From Eretmocerus hayati (lineage: Eukaryota; Arthropoda; Insecta; Hymenoptera; Aphelinidae), in the NCBI GenBank assembly GCA_029851415.1, contig CM056743.1:89936501-90000500 (forward strand): 64,000 bases of DNA, given 5' to 3'. Of the stretch, positions 1 through 11,420 are shown piece after piece. Below the pieces are notes generated by a model. It was not told the DNA's origin, did not search any database, and worked only from the letters and a program-made list of their open reading frames with translations. The position numbers and the translations under genes were made by a program. Position 1 is the stretch's first letter; each line of letters begins with the position of its first letter.

Positions 1-19
1 TACGCTGGTCGAACAGAAA

Positions 20-1099
20 ATGAAGGAAATTACCAAAAATACATCTTCACCAATCGAATCAGTGACGGTAAATCGGGCCATAGTATCAGACCAAGGTGGA
101 CATTATCATGTTGAAGGACATTTGGAACGGGAATGCCCAGAGAACTGGGAATCCGAATTTTGCAGATATTGTAGGAAGAAGGGCCACGATTTGAATGACT
201 GCCGATTATTGATTGAAGCAATCGACTCAGGCAAATTATTCCAAGACCAAGCGCGACGTCCAGACCGAAGCACGAGTCGACATGACAATCACACGGGTGC
301 GTCCGTCAACAAAATGGCGTCAATCTCGGCCAGTAGATTATCTCGGACACGGGTCGAATGTAATTACTGTCTCGGGGAAGGACATTTCGAAAAAGACTCT
401 AAGAGGATCCGGGATTCAAAATTTTGTAACTACTGTTTCATACGTGGGCACGATTTGAATGAATGCCGTTCTTTAGAAGTTGCATTACAACTGGGCTTCA
501 TTTCTAAACGTCAAATAGAGATGGCACGGAAAAGGCAGAACATTCCAATGCAATACGACTTCCCACCTGATAGGTCAGGAGAAAGATACAATGCCAAGCG
601 AGACAACTCTAGACACGACACACCACGTAACTACAACGTTCGTCATTTTGGAGGCCGTATGAGCAATAATAGCAATAGAAATTCCAACTCTCATGGTAAT
701 AACACAAACTTTGATCGGAAGAATGGCACTAATCGACATGAAAATTCCGTCTACAACTATGACGGTCCCAATCAAAATTATTACTGGGGTAATCGTGAGA
801 ATCATGTGCTAGGACCACCACAGAATGCCAATAATAACTTACATAACGATTGGGCCACCCAAAGTTATCCAGAAAACTACAGACATCAGAGTAACAATTA
901 CGGCCCAAATCACGATAATAGAGAGGGAGATGGCCGAAACCCGCTAAATAGCAATAGGAAAAATTTTTCGAATCCCAATGAAGATTATGATCATTGTATG
1001 GAGAATCTCGTGAGGGGTAGTTCACTAGTACCTTATGAACAGCATCAGGAAGAACTAATTGATTTTCCAAATACGAAAAATGCTCATTCCAATGGTTGA
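20..1099 (+). CDS. Gag-like CCHC zinc-knuckle protein with Asn-rich tail, probably 5' partial
   Basis: A 359-codon frame that is still open leftward to the window edge, so the ATG at 20 may be internal. Two copies of a double zinc-knuckle module are visible. Intact CX2CX4HX4C knuckles are CRYCRKKGHDLNDC (residues 48-61) and CNYCFIRGHDLNEC (136-149). Each is preceded by a decayed knuckle: residues 28-39 lack the first Cys pair, and residues 114-127 have the last Cys replaced by Ser. The C-terminal half (about 190-330) is rich in Asn, Arg, His and Tyr and looks disordered. CCHC knuckles bind single-stranded nucleic acid and are typical of retroelement nucleocapsid. No capsid, protease or RT follows, so this is either a Gag 3' portion or a domesticated knuckle protein. 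A repeat array starts 160 bp downstream. Confidence 0.55.
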   Translation: MKEITKNTSSPIESVTVNRAIVSDQGGHYHVEGHLERECPENWESEFCRYCRKKGHDLNDCRLLIEAIDSGKLFQDQARRPDRSTSRHDNHTGASVNKMASISASRLSRTRVECNYCLGEGHFEKDSKRIRDSKFCNYCFIRGHDLNECRSLEVALQLGFISKRQIEMARKRQNIPMQYDFPPDRSGERYNAKRDNSRHDTPRNYNVRHFGGRMSNNSNRNSNSHGNNTNFDRKNGTNRHENSVYNYDGPNQNYYWGNRENHVLGPPQNANNNLHNDWATQSYPENYRHQSNNYGPNHDNREGDGRNPLNSNRKNFSNPNEDYDHCMENLVRGSSLVPYEQHQEELIDFPNTKNAHSNG

Positions 1100-1261
1100 A
1101 AACCTAGTTGAGTAGTAGAATTTGTATATGGCTGAGGCCCACGCATTTTAAGAAATGGCCCAAGTAGAACTACGTTATAACAACCATAGAAATATTGAGA
1201 ATATAAAAAACGCATCATTTTTTTTTCCAATTATAGAGTATTCAAAACACGAGAATTTGGA

Positions 1262-1690
1262 ATTTCATCGTGGTTAGAACCCACATACGGTATTCAATCA
1301 ATTGAATGAGTTAGCTTCATCTTAACATTTCATATGTGGTTAGAACCCACGCATCTTTTTGTAATTCCTGAGGTGGTTAGAACCCACGCAGATCTTTGTA
1401 ATTTTTAAGGCGGTTATATATTTACTTTACCAGAGCGTTATGTGGTTAGAACCCTCGCACTCTTTTTTCCGAATATTAAAGTGGTTGGAGCCCACTCAGC
1501 CAGATAGCAATGTGGTTAGAACCCACGCACTCTTCTTTGTAAACCTTAAAGTGGTTGGAACCCACCGTACCAGTGAGCAATGTGGTTAGAACCCACGCTT
1601 ATTTTTTTAGATTGTTTGAATGGTTAAAACCCATGCACTCCCAATATTATTATAGTAGTTGAAGTCCACTATGGAACCCACGAATGATCA
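1262..1690 (+). repeat. Minisatellite of near-palindromic GTGGTTAGAACCCAC units
   Basis: About ten recognisable copies of GTGGTT[AG]GAACCCAC lie near 1271, 1335, 1374, 1442, 1481, 1511, 1551, 1581 and 1620, with weaker ones to about 1840. From 1442 the units alternate: stronger copies are 69-70 bp apart (1442, 1511, 1581) with a GG-variant between them (1481, 1551). The core can pair GTGG with CCAC. A T-rich spacer usually follows the stronger copies. Confidence 0.8.
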
Positions 1691-1699
1691 AATTTATTA

Positions 1700-4578
1700 A
1701 GCGGATTCAAATCTCCTGAACTCAGAATTCCATGCTTGGAATTCACATTTTAAGTTCATTATATTAATAATTAAGTACACATTGAAGGAGATATCACATA
1801 CGAGGTTGAAGCCCTCAAATTTGAAACCTTTATTTGGTTGGAATTATTTCATTATCTAAATAAGCGTAACCACGAATTCATATTGATGAATTAAATATAT
1901 CTCAGTTGTCAAATTCACCGAAAGGTGAGAATTTTCGATAATATCATCAGATATGTTCAAGAATCCAAGCGTTGCAGACGTGATAAACTTCAGCTAGGAA
2001 TCCATTGTTCATGTAAACGTGTTATACGAGCCACAGTAAGAGCAGTGCTTCAGAACAATAGATGCACATTCGATTCTTTTTGCGCGGCCAATGGACGTGC
2101 TTCGCCGCGCAAAAATAGAAACACTCTCAGAGCAATAGTATTGACGAACCCTGCATTTCGCAACGAATAATGACGAGCAGAGTCTTATTTGAATATATAT
2201 TAAGAATCACGATTATCGAATTAAACGATTGGATATGAAGGGAATTGATGTAACTTGCTTTGAATCATGATACTAGAATTGCGTTACTGAGAGTAGAATT
2301 CAGAAAAAAATCGTATTCCTTCAAATCAGAGAGTCACTGGAGGATGCGCGTATTCATTCGCAAGTGATATAAGATCGTCGAATCAAAATCATAGAGCACG
2401 AAGTCAGGAGTGCTAATCTAAGCCTGTAAGATGGTGAACGTGGGGCAATCCGCGCTCCGTCGAATGATTCATAGTAAGTGGACCCTACTGGTCTCGCAGA
2501 AAGTAGAAATTTATTTGCTATAGCCACATCAAGGTGTCTAGATGAAGCTTTGAATAATGCCCTCAGAAACCCAGGGGTTTCATACGAAAGGTTTTATCCC
2601 CTCCCAGTTTCCTAACAGTCCAATGTACGCAAAATTTGCCTCAACAATCCGACACAAACACTGAAAAAGGAGAAAAAAGGGGAATACCAGGAAAAAACCG
2701 CAATGTTCAACAGCAAGCATTTCCTAACTGCGAAAAAGGCATTCGTGGCCCAGCACTGAAGTGAATGATGAGCTCCAAGAGATTCAAATTGAATCAGCTC
2801 AGAGAATTCCTTTCGTCAACCATTGCGACTCTACGAAAAATGCTTTACGGGTATGTCCCAAAAGAAGGAAAAAAAACGTCCAAAAGCAAGAGGACAGCTG
2901 TTGTCTGCGAGGAAGTGAGATCAATGCTCCGGAAAAAGAAGTTCAAGGTATAAAACTTGGGCAAAGATCAAGAACTTGATCAAACTAGAAGTAGAGTGTG
3001 GAGGAAGTTCGCGAAACATATTTCATTCATAGTTCTTACGAATGATCAAGAGTTGCAGTTCGCTCATGAAGACAAAGCATAGAAGATGAGAATCCAAGTT
3101 CACTAGAGATCCTCGGACAACAGTCAATGATTGTAGTTCACTGCAGACTAATAAGCATTCGAAGAATGCAAATACAAATGGGATGAGATAAGAGACCACA
3201 GTGACTTAGGAGGCGTGATTTCATTGGATCCAACGTCACACCGAACTTCATCTATCCCGATGGTGGCCATCTCAAATTCCTCAATACACCAGCTCTATCA
3301 CGCAGACAGCAGGAATCCAGGCAATACGCTGAATGCAAACAAGTCTTTCCCTAATCCATATCCTATCCAAAAACAGAACCGATCGTCTAAAATTTTTGGG
3401 CTTGAGAAATTATAGGACAGAAATGAAATAATGGGGCGTAGAAATATACATACTTTGACTCGAAAAAGAATGACGAGCATACGCATTGATGTGGTTGCTC
3501 CAAAGAGCAGCGCGAGTTGACTCGGAGAAGCGAATGATTCATTCTCATCTGCCTGTACTGGTTGCGTTTGCCTCACGGACCTCGTATTTGTTTTTCTCTC
3601 GATCATGAAATGTGAGAAGTAGTACTTTGCTCAACCTTCACTTGATCCACGGTTTACTTTTGAGATAATTTTAAGTACGTATTGGACCACGAGAGAATGA
3701 TGCGCTGGACCGTTTTGGATTCGTTCCCCTGGAACAATTCTTTTTCAGGACTACTCCCCGGCGAGGTGTGTTTTTGAAATATTCCTCCGGAGACTTTCCA
3801 TATTTCGTGGCGCGGATTCGTTCCACAAATTTTGGTCACACTGAAGAAGAGCGAATGAATACGATTACTTATCCAGACTTTAAGTTATGCGTGATCTATT
3901 TCGTTAGCACAGTAAACTCCCAGAGTGATTAAATTTTCTCTACGTCAAGATACTCAAATATTTTCAGCGCTGCCGATGAACGCAGCGCATGAATTTTCTC
4001 CCAATTCCTATTCTTCGTTGGCACTGTCCTGATGTAAACATAAAGATAAGCTTCTAAAGCACAACAATTGGAGATAAAAGGAGAAAGAATTCACGATGAC
4101 CATAGTAAATGGAGGTGGAGATGAGAACTAAGTTACTCGCATACGAGCTGAACAGAAAAAATCCGTCGAAAGTTTTCATCATATGTGAACTATGAAACAT
4201 TTCAGTTACCGAAGCAGAATTGAAAAAAATCGGCGAGACACAGTTGGTAGCTGAGGGATATGTATGGAAAATTGAGAAATACATGTCAAAACTAGTAGAT
4301 ATTAAGTTCGTGATATTGATTCATCGATTTTAGAGGTGATTCCATTCTACCCCACCCCGTTCCATTTTACCCCATCTGAAAAAATACGATAGGAAACATT
4401 GATTTCCATGATAATTGAACCTGATTTATCGATGCCAAACGGATTTTGAGTCATTTAGACTAATTTGGCGATTTCAACCCCTTCTCAACCCCCACCCTCT
4501 CAATTCAAAAATTTAAAAAGTTTAGAAAATTGGATCATACCGTGAAAGTAGTATCCCCACAGTGAAGTTTCCGCTGTT
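1700..4578. other. No gene recognised
   Basis: AT-rich sequence with only short frames lacking domain features (for example around 2765-2950 and 3298-3606). C-rich stretches occur near 4340-4500. I see no RNA gene or further repeat family here. Confidence 0.6.
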
Positions 4579-4583
4579 GGAAC

Positions 4584-4893
4584 TGTTGATTTACTTGAGA
4601 GGGTCGAAGGGTTGATGAGGGGCACAAGACTGGGACTCAATACTTTCATAATAAATAAATAAGTATATTCAATAGACAACAATATAGTATGTTACATATT
4701 GCCGGCTTGGCTCTTCTAGCACAAGTAGTTGCTCTCTCTTCTTTCTTCAGCTTCGCTGCTGCGCGCACCACACTCATACATACATACATAAGTAGACTCA
4801 TATTTTAGACTGCAGGTGGCACCACGCATCAGCCACTGCTTCTGGCAGACGACAGATATAGTCATACAGGATAAATTTACTCACAATTCAACA
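4584..4893 (-). repeat. Copia 3' LTR
   Basis: 310 bp copy downstream of the pol stop codon. The preceding target-site copy GGAAC is at 4579-4583. Confidence 0.95.
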
Positions 4894-4902
4894 CGCCTCC
4901 TT
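4894..4902 (-). promoter_or_regulatory. Polypurine tract of the copia element
   Basis: AAGGAGG plus CG abuts the 3' LTR on the minus strand, the expected position for plus-strand priming. It is short. Confidence 0.5.
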
Positions 4903-4935
4903 AAATTTATCCTGTGAAACATCACTAAATATGCT

Positions 4936-7900
4936 TCAAATGTCATACGTTAAATTAGCCATTTCTCTGAACTTTTCAAACTTTTGTCGACCAAGAGACT
5001 TTGTCAATACATCAGCAATGTTTTCATCAGACTCAACTTTCCTCACATCAATTATACCTCTCATGTAATTCTCATTAACAAAGTGATAATGTGTTTCAAT
5101 GTACTTTGAATTTTTTGTAAAATTTCCAAATTTGGCAAGACTTATAGCACCTGAATTATCTTCATAAATTGGAATCGGTTTCTCCATTGGTACTTGAAAA
5201 TCTACTAAAATGTCTCTAATGAATTTTAACTCACTGACTGACTCTGATAAAGCAACATATTCTGCTGCTGTAGAAGCTTTGGTTACACTACTCTGTTTCT
5301 TTGATTTCCAAAATATTACATTACCATATAATCTGATCAAATACCCTGTCGTAGACCTTCTATCGACTATATCTCCTGCATGGTCAGAATCTACATAGCA
5401 ATCTAAGGTATCAACTCTCTCATTTCTTTTGTATATTAGCTTTAGATCTCTGGTCAAGTACAAATATTTTAAGATTCTCAATGCGTATCTAAAATGGGTT
5501 TGATCATAACAATTTTGGAATCTACTCAAATAGTTAACGCTGTAACTTATATCAAATCTTGTTCCTGAACTCAGATATAAAAGTGCTCCAATAAGGTTTC
5601 TGAATGGAATCTCGCTATTAGCAGACTGTGCAGGTTCACACTTCAAATTTTCTTCCATTGGTGTTGGGTATAATTTAGCATTCTCTATTCTATAACGCTT
5701 GGCCAATGACTCTATATAACTCTTCTGATCTAAAGTCATGATGTTGTTTTTATGATCATAATCAATGTTTATCCCCAAGTAGGTCTTAATTTCACCCATA
5801 TCTTTCATTCTGAACCTCTTCGTTAACAATCCTTTTATGTAATCCAAGTGTTTAAGGACTTTACAACAGATCAACAAATCATCTACAAATAAAATCAAGT
5901 AAATTATTTGGCCTTGGATGTACATGGTATACAGACAGTAATCAAAATCACTCCTTGTAAATCCTATACCTTGCAAAAATTCATCAACACAGTCATACCA
6001 TGCTCTTGGACTCTCGGATAGACCATATAGTGCTTTTTCTAACAAACAAACTTTATCTGTACCATCTTCATAACCTGGAGGTTGTTTGACATAAATTTCT
6101 GACTTTACATTCCCATTCAAAAATGCTGTTTCAACATCCATTTGATGAATTATCAGTCCATTCTGACAACTATAGGCCAATAAAAGTTTCAAAGTTTGCA
6201 TTTTGGCTACCGGTGAATATATATCTTCAAGAATTTCTTTCTGTTGGAAACCTCTAACAACAAGTCTGGCTTTAAATACTCCATTTGCTTTCAAAGTGTA
6301 AATCCATTTCAAATCAAGAGCTTTCTTCCCAGGTGGGAGTTCTACCAATTTATACGTTTGATTCTTTTCTAGACACTCGACTTCTTTATCCATGGCTTCA
6401 CACCAGGATTTTGATTCCTCACTTCTTATAGCCTCATTATAGGTAACTGGACAATTTGCATTTACATAGTTTACATGAATAACACTATTGTACACACAAT
6501 AATCATCAAATTTAGAAGGTTGCTTTTTAGATCTTTCTGATCTTCTCACGTTCTGCAAATTATTTTTCTCTACTTCAGGACTTTTTCTATTTTCTTCAAT
6601 ATCTGAAATGCTACTTCTGTCATCATGGGTTTCTAAATTTGGACTTTCTGATTCATCATCTCCCCTGTATCCCACTAAAGTTACATCCTTTTCTATTATT
6701 TCAACATGTCTAGCTACTACAATTTTGTTATCAATCAGGACTCTATATCCCACTTTTTCATATCCTACTAGGATTCCTAACTCAGCTTTTCTATCCCATT
6801 TAGAATTTCTCTTGACTTCTGGTTCCCTGACAAAAACTTTACTGCCATATAAACGTAAGTTACTGATATTTGGTTTTTCACCTATCAAAATTTCATAAGG
6901 AGTTTTCTTTTCAATAGTATTTGCTAGAGTTCTATTTTTCAAATAAGCAGCTGTCTTTATAACCTCTGGCCAGTACTTTGGATGCAATCCAGCTTCGGAT
7001 AGTAGACATCTACCAGTATCCATAATTGATCTATTGTATCTCTCTGCAGTCCCATTCAATTCGTGGACGTAAGGTGGGCAAGGCTCTAAATTTATCCCCT
7101 TATTCTTTATGAACTCAAAAATTTGGTTATTCATGTACTCTTTACCATTATCACACTTCAAATGTTTAATTCTTTTCCCAGTAAGATTCTCTACCAAATT
7201 TACATATCTGACGAAACAATCATAAACTTCACTTTTGCATTTAATTGTGTAAACCATAGCAGCTTTACTATAGTCATCAATAAAAGTTACGAAATACTTG
7301 TCACCGTTAAACCCTGGAGTACTGTGCGGCCCATTTACGTCTGTATGAACAATTTCTAATAACTCTTTGGCTCTATGGCGATTATTCTCAAACGGTAGAT
7401 TGTGCATTTTATTTTGGATACACGTTCCACATTTCATCAACTGTGACTCTAATTCATTTGGCAATCCTTCAACAAGTTTTTCTTTAGATAAAATGTTTAA
7501 ATAATTAAAATTGACATGGCCCAAAATTCGATGATATTTTTCTTTGGAAGTCATTTTACCTGGTTCTCTTTTGGCTACATAATTTGCTTCTCGCTTCATT
7601 AAAGTACTACTCATTTTATATAAACCATTCTCTTTGTACGCGATTGCAATCAATTCATTTGTATCTAAATTGAAAATCTTTGATGTTTTCCCTATGGAAA
7701 CTATTTTATTCCAATCTGTTACTTTGGCATAGCTGATAAGATTCCTATCCATTTCTTTGACAAAAAATACGTTTTTCATATTGATTTGTTTGTCCTTCCC
7801 TTCAATATTAAAACAACTAACGACATTCCCAATTTGAGTGGCTTTAAGAACTGTTCCATCCCCTATTTTAACCTCAACTGGCTCTCGTAAATCAATATAG

Positions 7901-9180
7901 TTCGAATAATATGAAAGATTATTTATGATGTGGTCAGTACACCCACTGTCAAGTAACCAATCTATTCTGTTCCCATCTACTCTAGAGCATGCAAAAATTT
8001 CAATCTTCTTATCGGGAAAATTCTCAGATTCATAGAATTCATCAAAATTATTCGTTACCTCTACAACAAATGTTCCTGCATTGGTATTATTTTGTCTCTC
8101 GCCACTATTATAATTATTCTGTTGGTGATACCAACCGCGACCTGATCCTCGACTATCTCGATTTTGATACATACCTCGGCCTCTTCCACGACCATTATGA
8201 TAACCTCGATTGTTCTGTTGTTGATAACCGCCTCCTCGATTTTGGTAGCCGCCTCCTCGCTGTTGATAGCCACCACCTTGCTGGTGATTCATCTGATACC
8301 CCTGTTGATATTGTTGCTGCATTCCTTCCCGGTTGTTACTTCGGTCCGATCTCTTGTTGGGGCAATGGAATTTTATATGGCCTGGCTTACCACAGTAGTT
8401 GCACGTTCTGGTTTCATGATTCTTCCTCTCTACTTTGAATACATTTGAACTCTGTCTCTGCCCTTTATTGTTATCACTTTTCTCTCGAATTTCAAACGTC
8501 TTTATCTTATTCTTGACATATTCCGTTGTCCGATCTTCTGGCTTAAGAACATCTACCAGATCACCTATGTGACTCATTGAACTAGGGAGTGTTTTCAGCA
8601 TGTAGTTCATCTTTTCTTCTTCTGGAACTTTTGCACCGGCTTCTTTCAATTCATTTATCAGTTTTTCAAATTCTGTGAAAAAACTGTCTGATTCTTCAAA
8701 GTCTTTCAATTTCATATTTTCTAACCTGTTTCTTACGCAAATTTGCATCGCCGTTGACTCCTTCAAATGAAGCTCGTCAAATTTCTTCATAAGGTCAAAA
8801 GCCAATTCTTTGTCTTTTACAAATTCCATTTGCTCATTTGATATTGCTCCATATATGTAGTTCATTGCTCTCAAATTCATGTCATCCCAGTCTTCTTCTT
8901 TGTCTGCCGGCAATCTCGCTCTCTTCGCCACCTCATCACATTTTTTCATCTTCAAAAACAGCATGATTCTCTTCTTCCAACATGCATAATCTTTTCCATT
9001 AAAAATTGGTATTTTAAAATCGTCCATCTTCTCTTCGTTTTCAATTACTTTTATAATTCGACAAGTTTCTTCTGATGCTTCGACCTCACTCTCACTTTCA
9101 AAAATAATTCTCTTTAGTAACAATACCTTCGATGTAGTTTCTTCAAATACTTTTTCAATAGTGCTCCAATTTTTCACCAT
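4936..9180 (-). CDS. Copia Gag-Pol polyprotein
   Basis: A single frame of 1414 codons from the first ATG (9178-9180); the frame opens four codons earlier at a non-ATG. Residue numbers below count from that opening. Gag (about 55-260) starts in the copia style with a DYACWK segment. Next come a CCHC knuckle CNYCGKPGHIKFHC (264-277) and a Gly/Gln/Arg-rich stretch (290-360). Protease has DSG at 415-417. Integrase shows the HHCC domain (H553, H559, C588, C591) and the D618, D681, E717 triad. RT has FVDD at 1102-1105. RNase H has D1268, E1311 and D1345. Gag and Pol share one frame, as in Drosophila copia, so Gag excess probably relies on splicing or processing. No lesion seen. Confidence 0.96.
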   Translation of the reverse strand: MVKNWSTIEKVFEETTSKVLLLKRIIFESESEVEASEETCRIIKVIENEEKMDDFKIPIFNGKDYACWKKRIMLFLKMKKCDEVAKRARLPADKEEDWDDMNLRAMNYIYGAISNEQMEFVKDKELAFDLMKKFDELHLKESTAMQICVRNRLENMKLKDFEESDSFFTEFEKLINELKEAGAKVPEEEKMNYMLKTLPSSMSHIGDLVDVLKPEDRTTEYVKNKIKTFEIREKSDNNKGQRQSSNVFKVERKNHETRTCNYCGKPGHIKFHCPNKRSDRSNNREGMQQQYQQGYQMNHQQGGGYQQRGGGYQNRGGGYQQQNNRGYHNGRGRGRGMYQNRDSRGSGRGWYHQQNNYNSGERQNNTNAGTFVVEVTNNFDEFYESENFPDKKIEIFACSRVDGNRIDWLLDSGCTDHIINNLSYYSNYIDLREPVEVKIGDGTVLKATQIGNVVSCFNIEGKDKQINMKNVFFVKEMDRNLISYAKVTDWNKIVSIGKTSKIFNLDTNELIAIAYKENGLYKMSSTLMKREANYVAKREPGKMTSKEKYHRILGHVNFNYLNILSKEKLVEGLPNELESQLMKCGTCIQNKMHNLPFENNRHRAKELLEIVHTDVNGPHSTPGFNGDKYFVTFIDDYSKAAMVYTIKCKSEVYDCFVRYVNLVENLTGKRIKHLKCDNGKEYMNNQIFEFIKNKGINLEPCPPYVHELNGTAERYNRSIMDTGRCLLSEAGLHPKYWPEVIKTAAYLKNRTLANTIEKKTPYEILIGEKPNISNLRLYGSKVFVREPEVKRNSKWDRKAELGILVGYEKVGYRVLIDNKIVVARHVEIIEKDVTLVGYRGDDESESPNLETHDDRSSISDIEENRKSPEVEKNNLQNVRRSERSKKQPSKFDDYCVYNSVIHVNYVNANCPVTYNEAIRSEESKSWCEAMDKEVECLEKNQTYKLVELPPGKKALDLKWIYTLKANGVFKARLVVRGFQQKEILEDIYSPVAKMQTLKLLLAYSCQNGLIIHQMDVETAFLNGNVKSEIYVKQPPGYEDGTDKVCLLEKALYGLSESPRAWYDCVDEFLQGIGFTRSDFDYCLYTMYIQGQIIYLILFVDDLLICCKVLKHLDYIKGLLTKRFRMKDMGEIKTYLGINIDYDHKNNIMTLDQKSYIESLAKRYRIENAKLYPTPMEENLKCEPAQSANSEIPFRNLIGALLYLSSGTRFDISYSVNYLSRFQNCYDQTHFRYALRILKYLYLTRDLKLIYKRNERVDTLDCYVDSDHAGDIVDRRSTTGYLIRLYGNVIFWKSKKQSSVTKASTAAEYVALSESVSELKFIRDILVDFQVPMEKPIPIYEDNSGAISLAKFGNFTKNSKYIETHYHFVNENYMRGIIDVRKVESDENIADVLTKSLGRQKFEKFREMANLTYDI

Positions 9181-9275
9181 GCGGCCGTGCACGTGCTACC
9201 GGTAACTCTAACCTTTCCTTCGTGGCTGAGTTCGGAGCAAACACAATTTTCTTCAATAATCTCGCAACCAACGAC

Positions 9276-9284
9276 CTGCTACCA
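9276..9284 (-). promoter_or_regulatory. Minus-strand primer binding site (initiator tRNA-Met)
   Basis: TGGTAGCAG directly abuts the 5' LTR and complements the 3' end (CTGCTACCA) of initiator tRNA-Met. Pairing does not extend beyond nine bases. Confidence 0.7.
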
Positions 9285-9594
9285 TGTTGATTTACTTGAG
9301 AGGGTCGAAGGGTTGATGAGGGGCACAAGACTGGGACTCAATACTTTCATAATAAATAAATAAGTATATTCAATAGACAACAATATAGTATGTTACATAT
9401 TGCCGGCTTGGCTCTTCTAGCACAAGTAGTTGCTCTCTCTTCTTTCTTCAGCTTCGCTGCTGCGCGCACCACACTCATACATACATACATAAGTAGACTC
9501 ATATTTTAGACTGCAGGTGGCACCACGCATCAGCCACTGCTTCTGGCAGACGACAGATATAGTCATACAGGATAAATTTACTCACAATTCAACA
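9285..9594 (-). repeat. Copia 5' LTR
   Basis: 310 bp, TG...CA ends in both orientations, upstream of gag on the minus strand. Its sequence is identical by eye to the copy at 4584-4893. Confidence 0.95.
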
Positions 9595-9599
9595 GGAAC

Positions 9600-9916
9600 A
9601 TTTTTTTCTCAAGAAACTACCCCCACCCCACCACTTTGAAACACCCAAACCAACCCCAATTAATGTAAAACTCACCCTCGGATCATCCGGCGTCTAAATC
9701 CGATGAGCAGTGGTTAACGAAAAAAATGACCCAAAATGCCCCAAAATGTTCCATAATGCCCCAAAAGTAATACCGTATGCGCCATATAGACCGAAAATAA
9801 CAAGTATCTCACGAAAACCCAAAAACTCCCACCCCCAAGACGTCCAAATCAACTCCACCCAAAATCCGAATTCTTCATCACTGAGACAAAGGAGATGAGT
9901 GAATCAAGATGCAAGC
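9600..9916. other. No gene recognised
   Basis: Old flank of the copia insertion, low in complexity, with several CCCCAAAATG-type short repeats around 9730-9765. Confidence 0.6.
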
Positions 9917-10480
9917 TCGTAGTTCCGCACGCACATTAACCTATCGGTGAGCCTGCAAATCGATCTCCAGTCACAGCACATACAGTACGTTTGCTCTGCA
10001 GATCATACTATGCGATCGAACACACATACTATCAACCTATTGGTGAGCCTGCGAATCGATCTCCAGACACAGTATAGCTGCATTCACCGAGCATGATCTT
10101 TCAATACACAGCCGCACGCACACTAACAACCTATCGGTGAGGCTGCGAATCGATCTCGAGCCACAGCACAGCTGCATTCAACGAGCATGATCTTTCAATA
10201 CAAATCCGCACTCACACTAACAACCTGTCGGTGAGGCTGCGAATCGATCTCCAGCCACAGCACAGCTGCATTCAACGAGCATGATCTCTCAATGCAAATC
10301 CGCACGCACACTAACAACCTGTCGATGAGACTGCGAATCGATCTCCACTCGCCATGCATACAGCACGCGTTCGTACTCACCACGCATCGGAGTCTCCATT
10401 GGAAATCAATGCAGTTTGACACTCACACTGTTGTACTGTCCGTGAGACTGCAAATCGATCTCCACCCAGAGCGCGTACAA
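9917..10480 (+). repeat. 94-bp tandem repeat, about 5.5 copies
   Basis: The block CTATCGGTGAG...AATCGATCTCCAG...GCACACTAACAAC repeats with the CTAT/CTGT anchor at 9941, 10037, 10131, 10225 and 10319 (spacing 96, 94, 94, 94). A degenerate copy lies near 10435. Anchored matches include AATCGATCTC and GAGCATGATCT. No coding function is evident. Confidence 0.85.
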
Positions 10481-10639
10481 TTTATATGCGTATATAAAGA
10501 GATAATAGAACTGACACTAAAATCACTGTTGCCCTATAAATTGTTCGAGTTACGCATGAATTTTTTGGCAAACGTCGATCAATACGAAGTCAATAAGATG
10601 TGCCTATGAGATGGCCGATTTTTGGTTTTTCGCCTCGAG

Positions 10640-11420
10640 CAAAAATGATCATAACTAAACAACTATTGGGTGGAATCGACTTTAATTCAGCTCAAAATGT
10701 ACAAAAAGAAGTAACCCACGCGGCAAATAACTGTGCATAGTGAGTTTTACGATAATGGTTGAGTTGTTGACAAAACCTGAGTTGCGTCCGATACGGTAGT
10801 GGCATCGGCAAAAATGGGTATCGCGGTTGAATATCTTTATTGTAAACACTTGGGATGAATTCGAATCTCGTTATTCACCTACTGGTACCTCTGAACTACT
10901 CTGGAAAAACCTTAATAGCCTCCTGGATGGGTTTACCTTGCAATGAAGTCGGATCGAAGAGAAAAAAATGCAGTTTTCGTCGTTCGGGTCGGTTAGCGAA
11001 AAATGGATGATTTCATCCTGCCAGATTGAATATAATGGGAACTTACCTTGTGAATAATCAAAAAGGTAGACGATCTACGTATCTAACTTTTCAAATACTT
11101 CGACGAGCCGAAAAATGAAAAATGGAATAATTACGGGTGGTTAATGGTTGAAAATCGCAGTTACTCGCACGAAAAATCAGAAGGTGCGCGAGCGTTGATT
11201 ACCCAAAATCTAAAGGTCGGAGGGAAGCTCGCAATAGCTTATATTGAAGCTGGGACACTAAACAATGAGATGGTACGGGTAGAATCTTCAATTTAATTAA
11301 TGAGGGCGGTAGCAAATAAATTTCGGAGGACTCCGAAAGTCCTCAACTGACGCGAAAATCGAACGGTAAAATTATAATGACTTAAAATCATTATTTAACC
11401 TGGCACGTTCCTTGAACGTC
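10640..11420 (+). repeat. Diverged direct duplication, copy 1
   Basis: Resembles 12980-13790 over about 0.8 kb in the same orientation, offset about 2.34 kb. Anchors include ATCGACTTTAATT (near 10676), GAAAAATGGATGATTT (near 11000) and GTATCTAACTTTTCAAA (near 11079). Non-coding. Confidence 0.75.

Larger units (their letters stand above)
4584..9594 (-). mobile_element. Intact Ty1/copia LTR retrotransposon, 5011 bp
   Basis: Two 310-bp LTRs (4584-4893 and 9285-9594) starting TGTTGA and ending CAACA flank one long gag-pol frame on the minus strand. The 5-bp target duplication GGAAC sits at 4579-4583 and 9595-9599. The LTRs read as identical base for base, so insertion was recent or the LTRs were homogenised. 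Next to the 5' LTR is a TGGTAGCAG primer site; before the 3' LTR is a short purine tract. All catalytic domains are present without a stop, so the element may be active. Confidence 0.97.

Noticed and set aside
3298..3606. 102-codon minus-strand ORF
   Set aside because: Hydrophobic patches but no start context, domain or neighbour support; likely chance.
9917..10480. CRISPR-like array
   Set aside because: Units of 94 bp are similar throughout with no unique spacers, and the genome is eukaryotic. It is a minisatellite.
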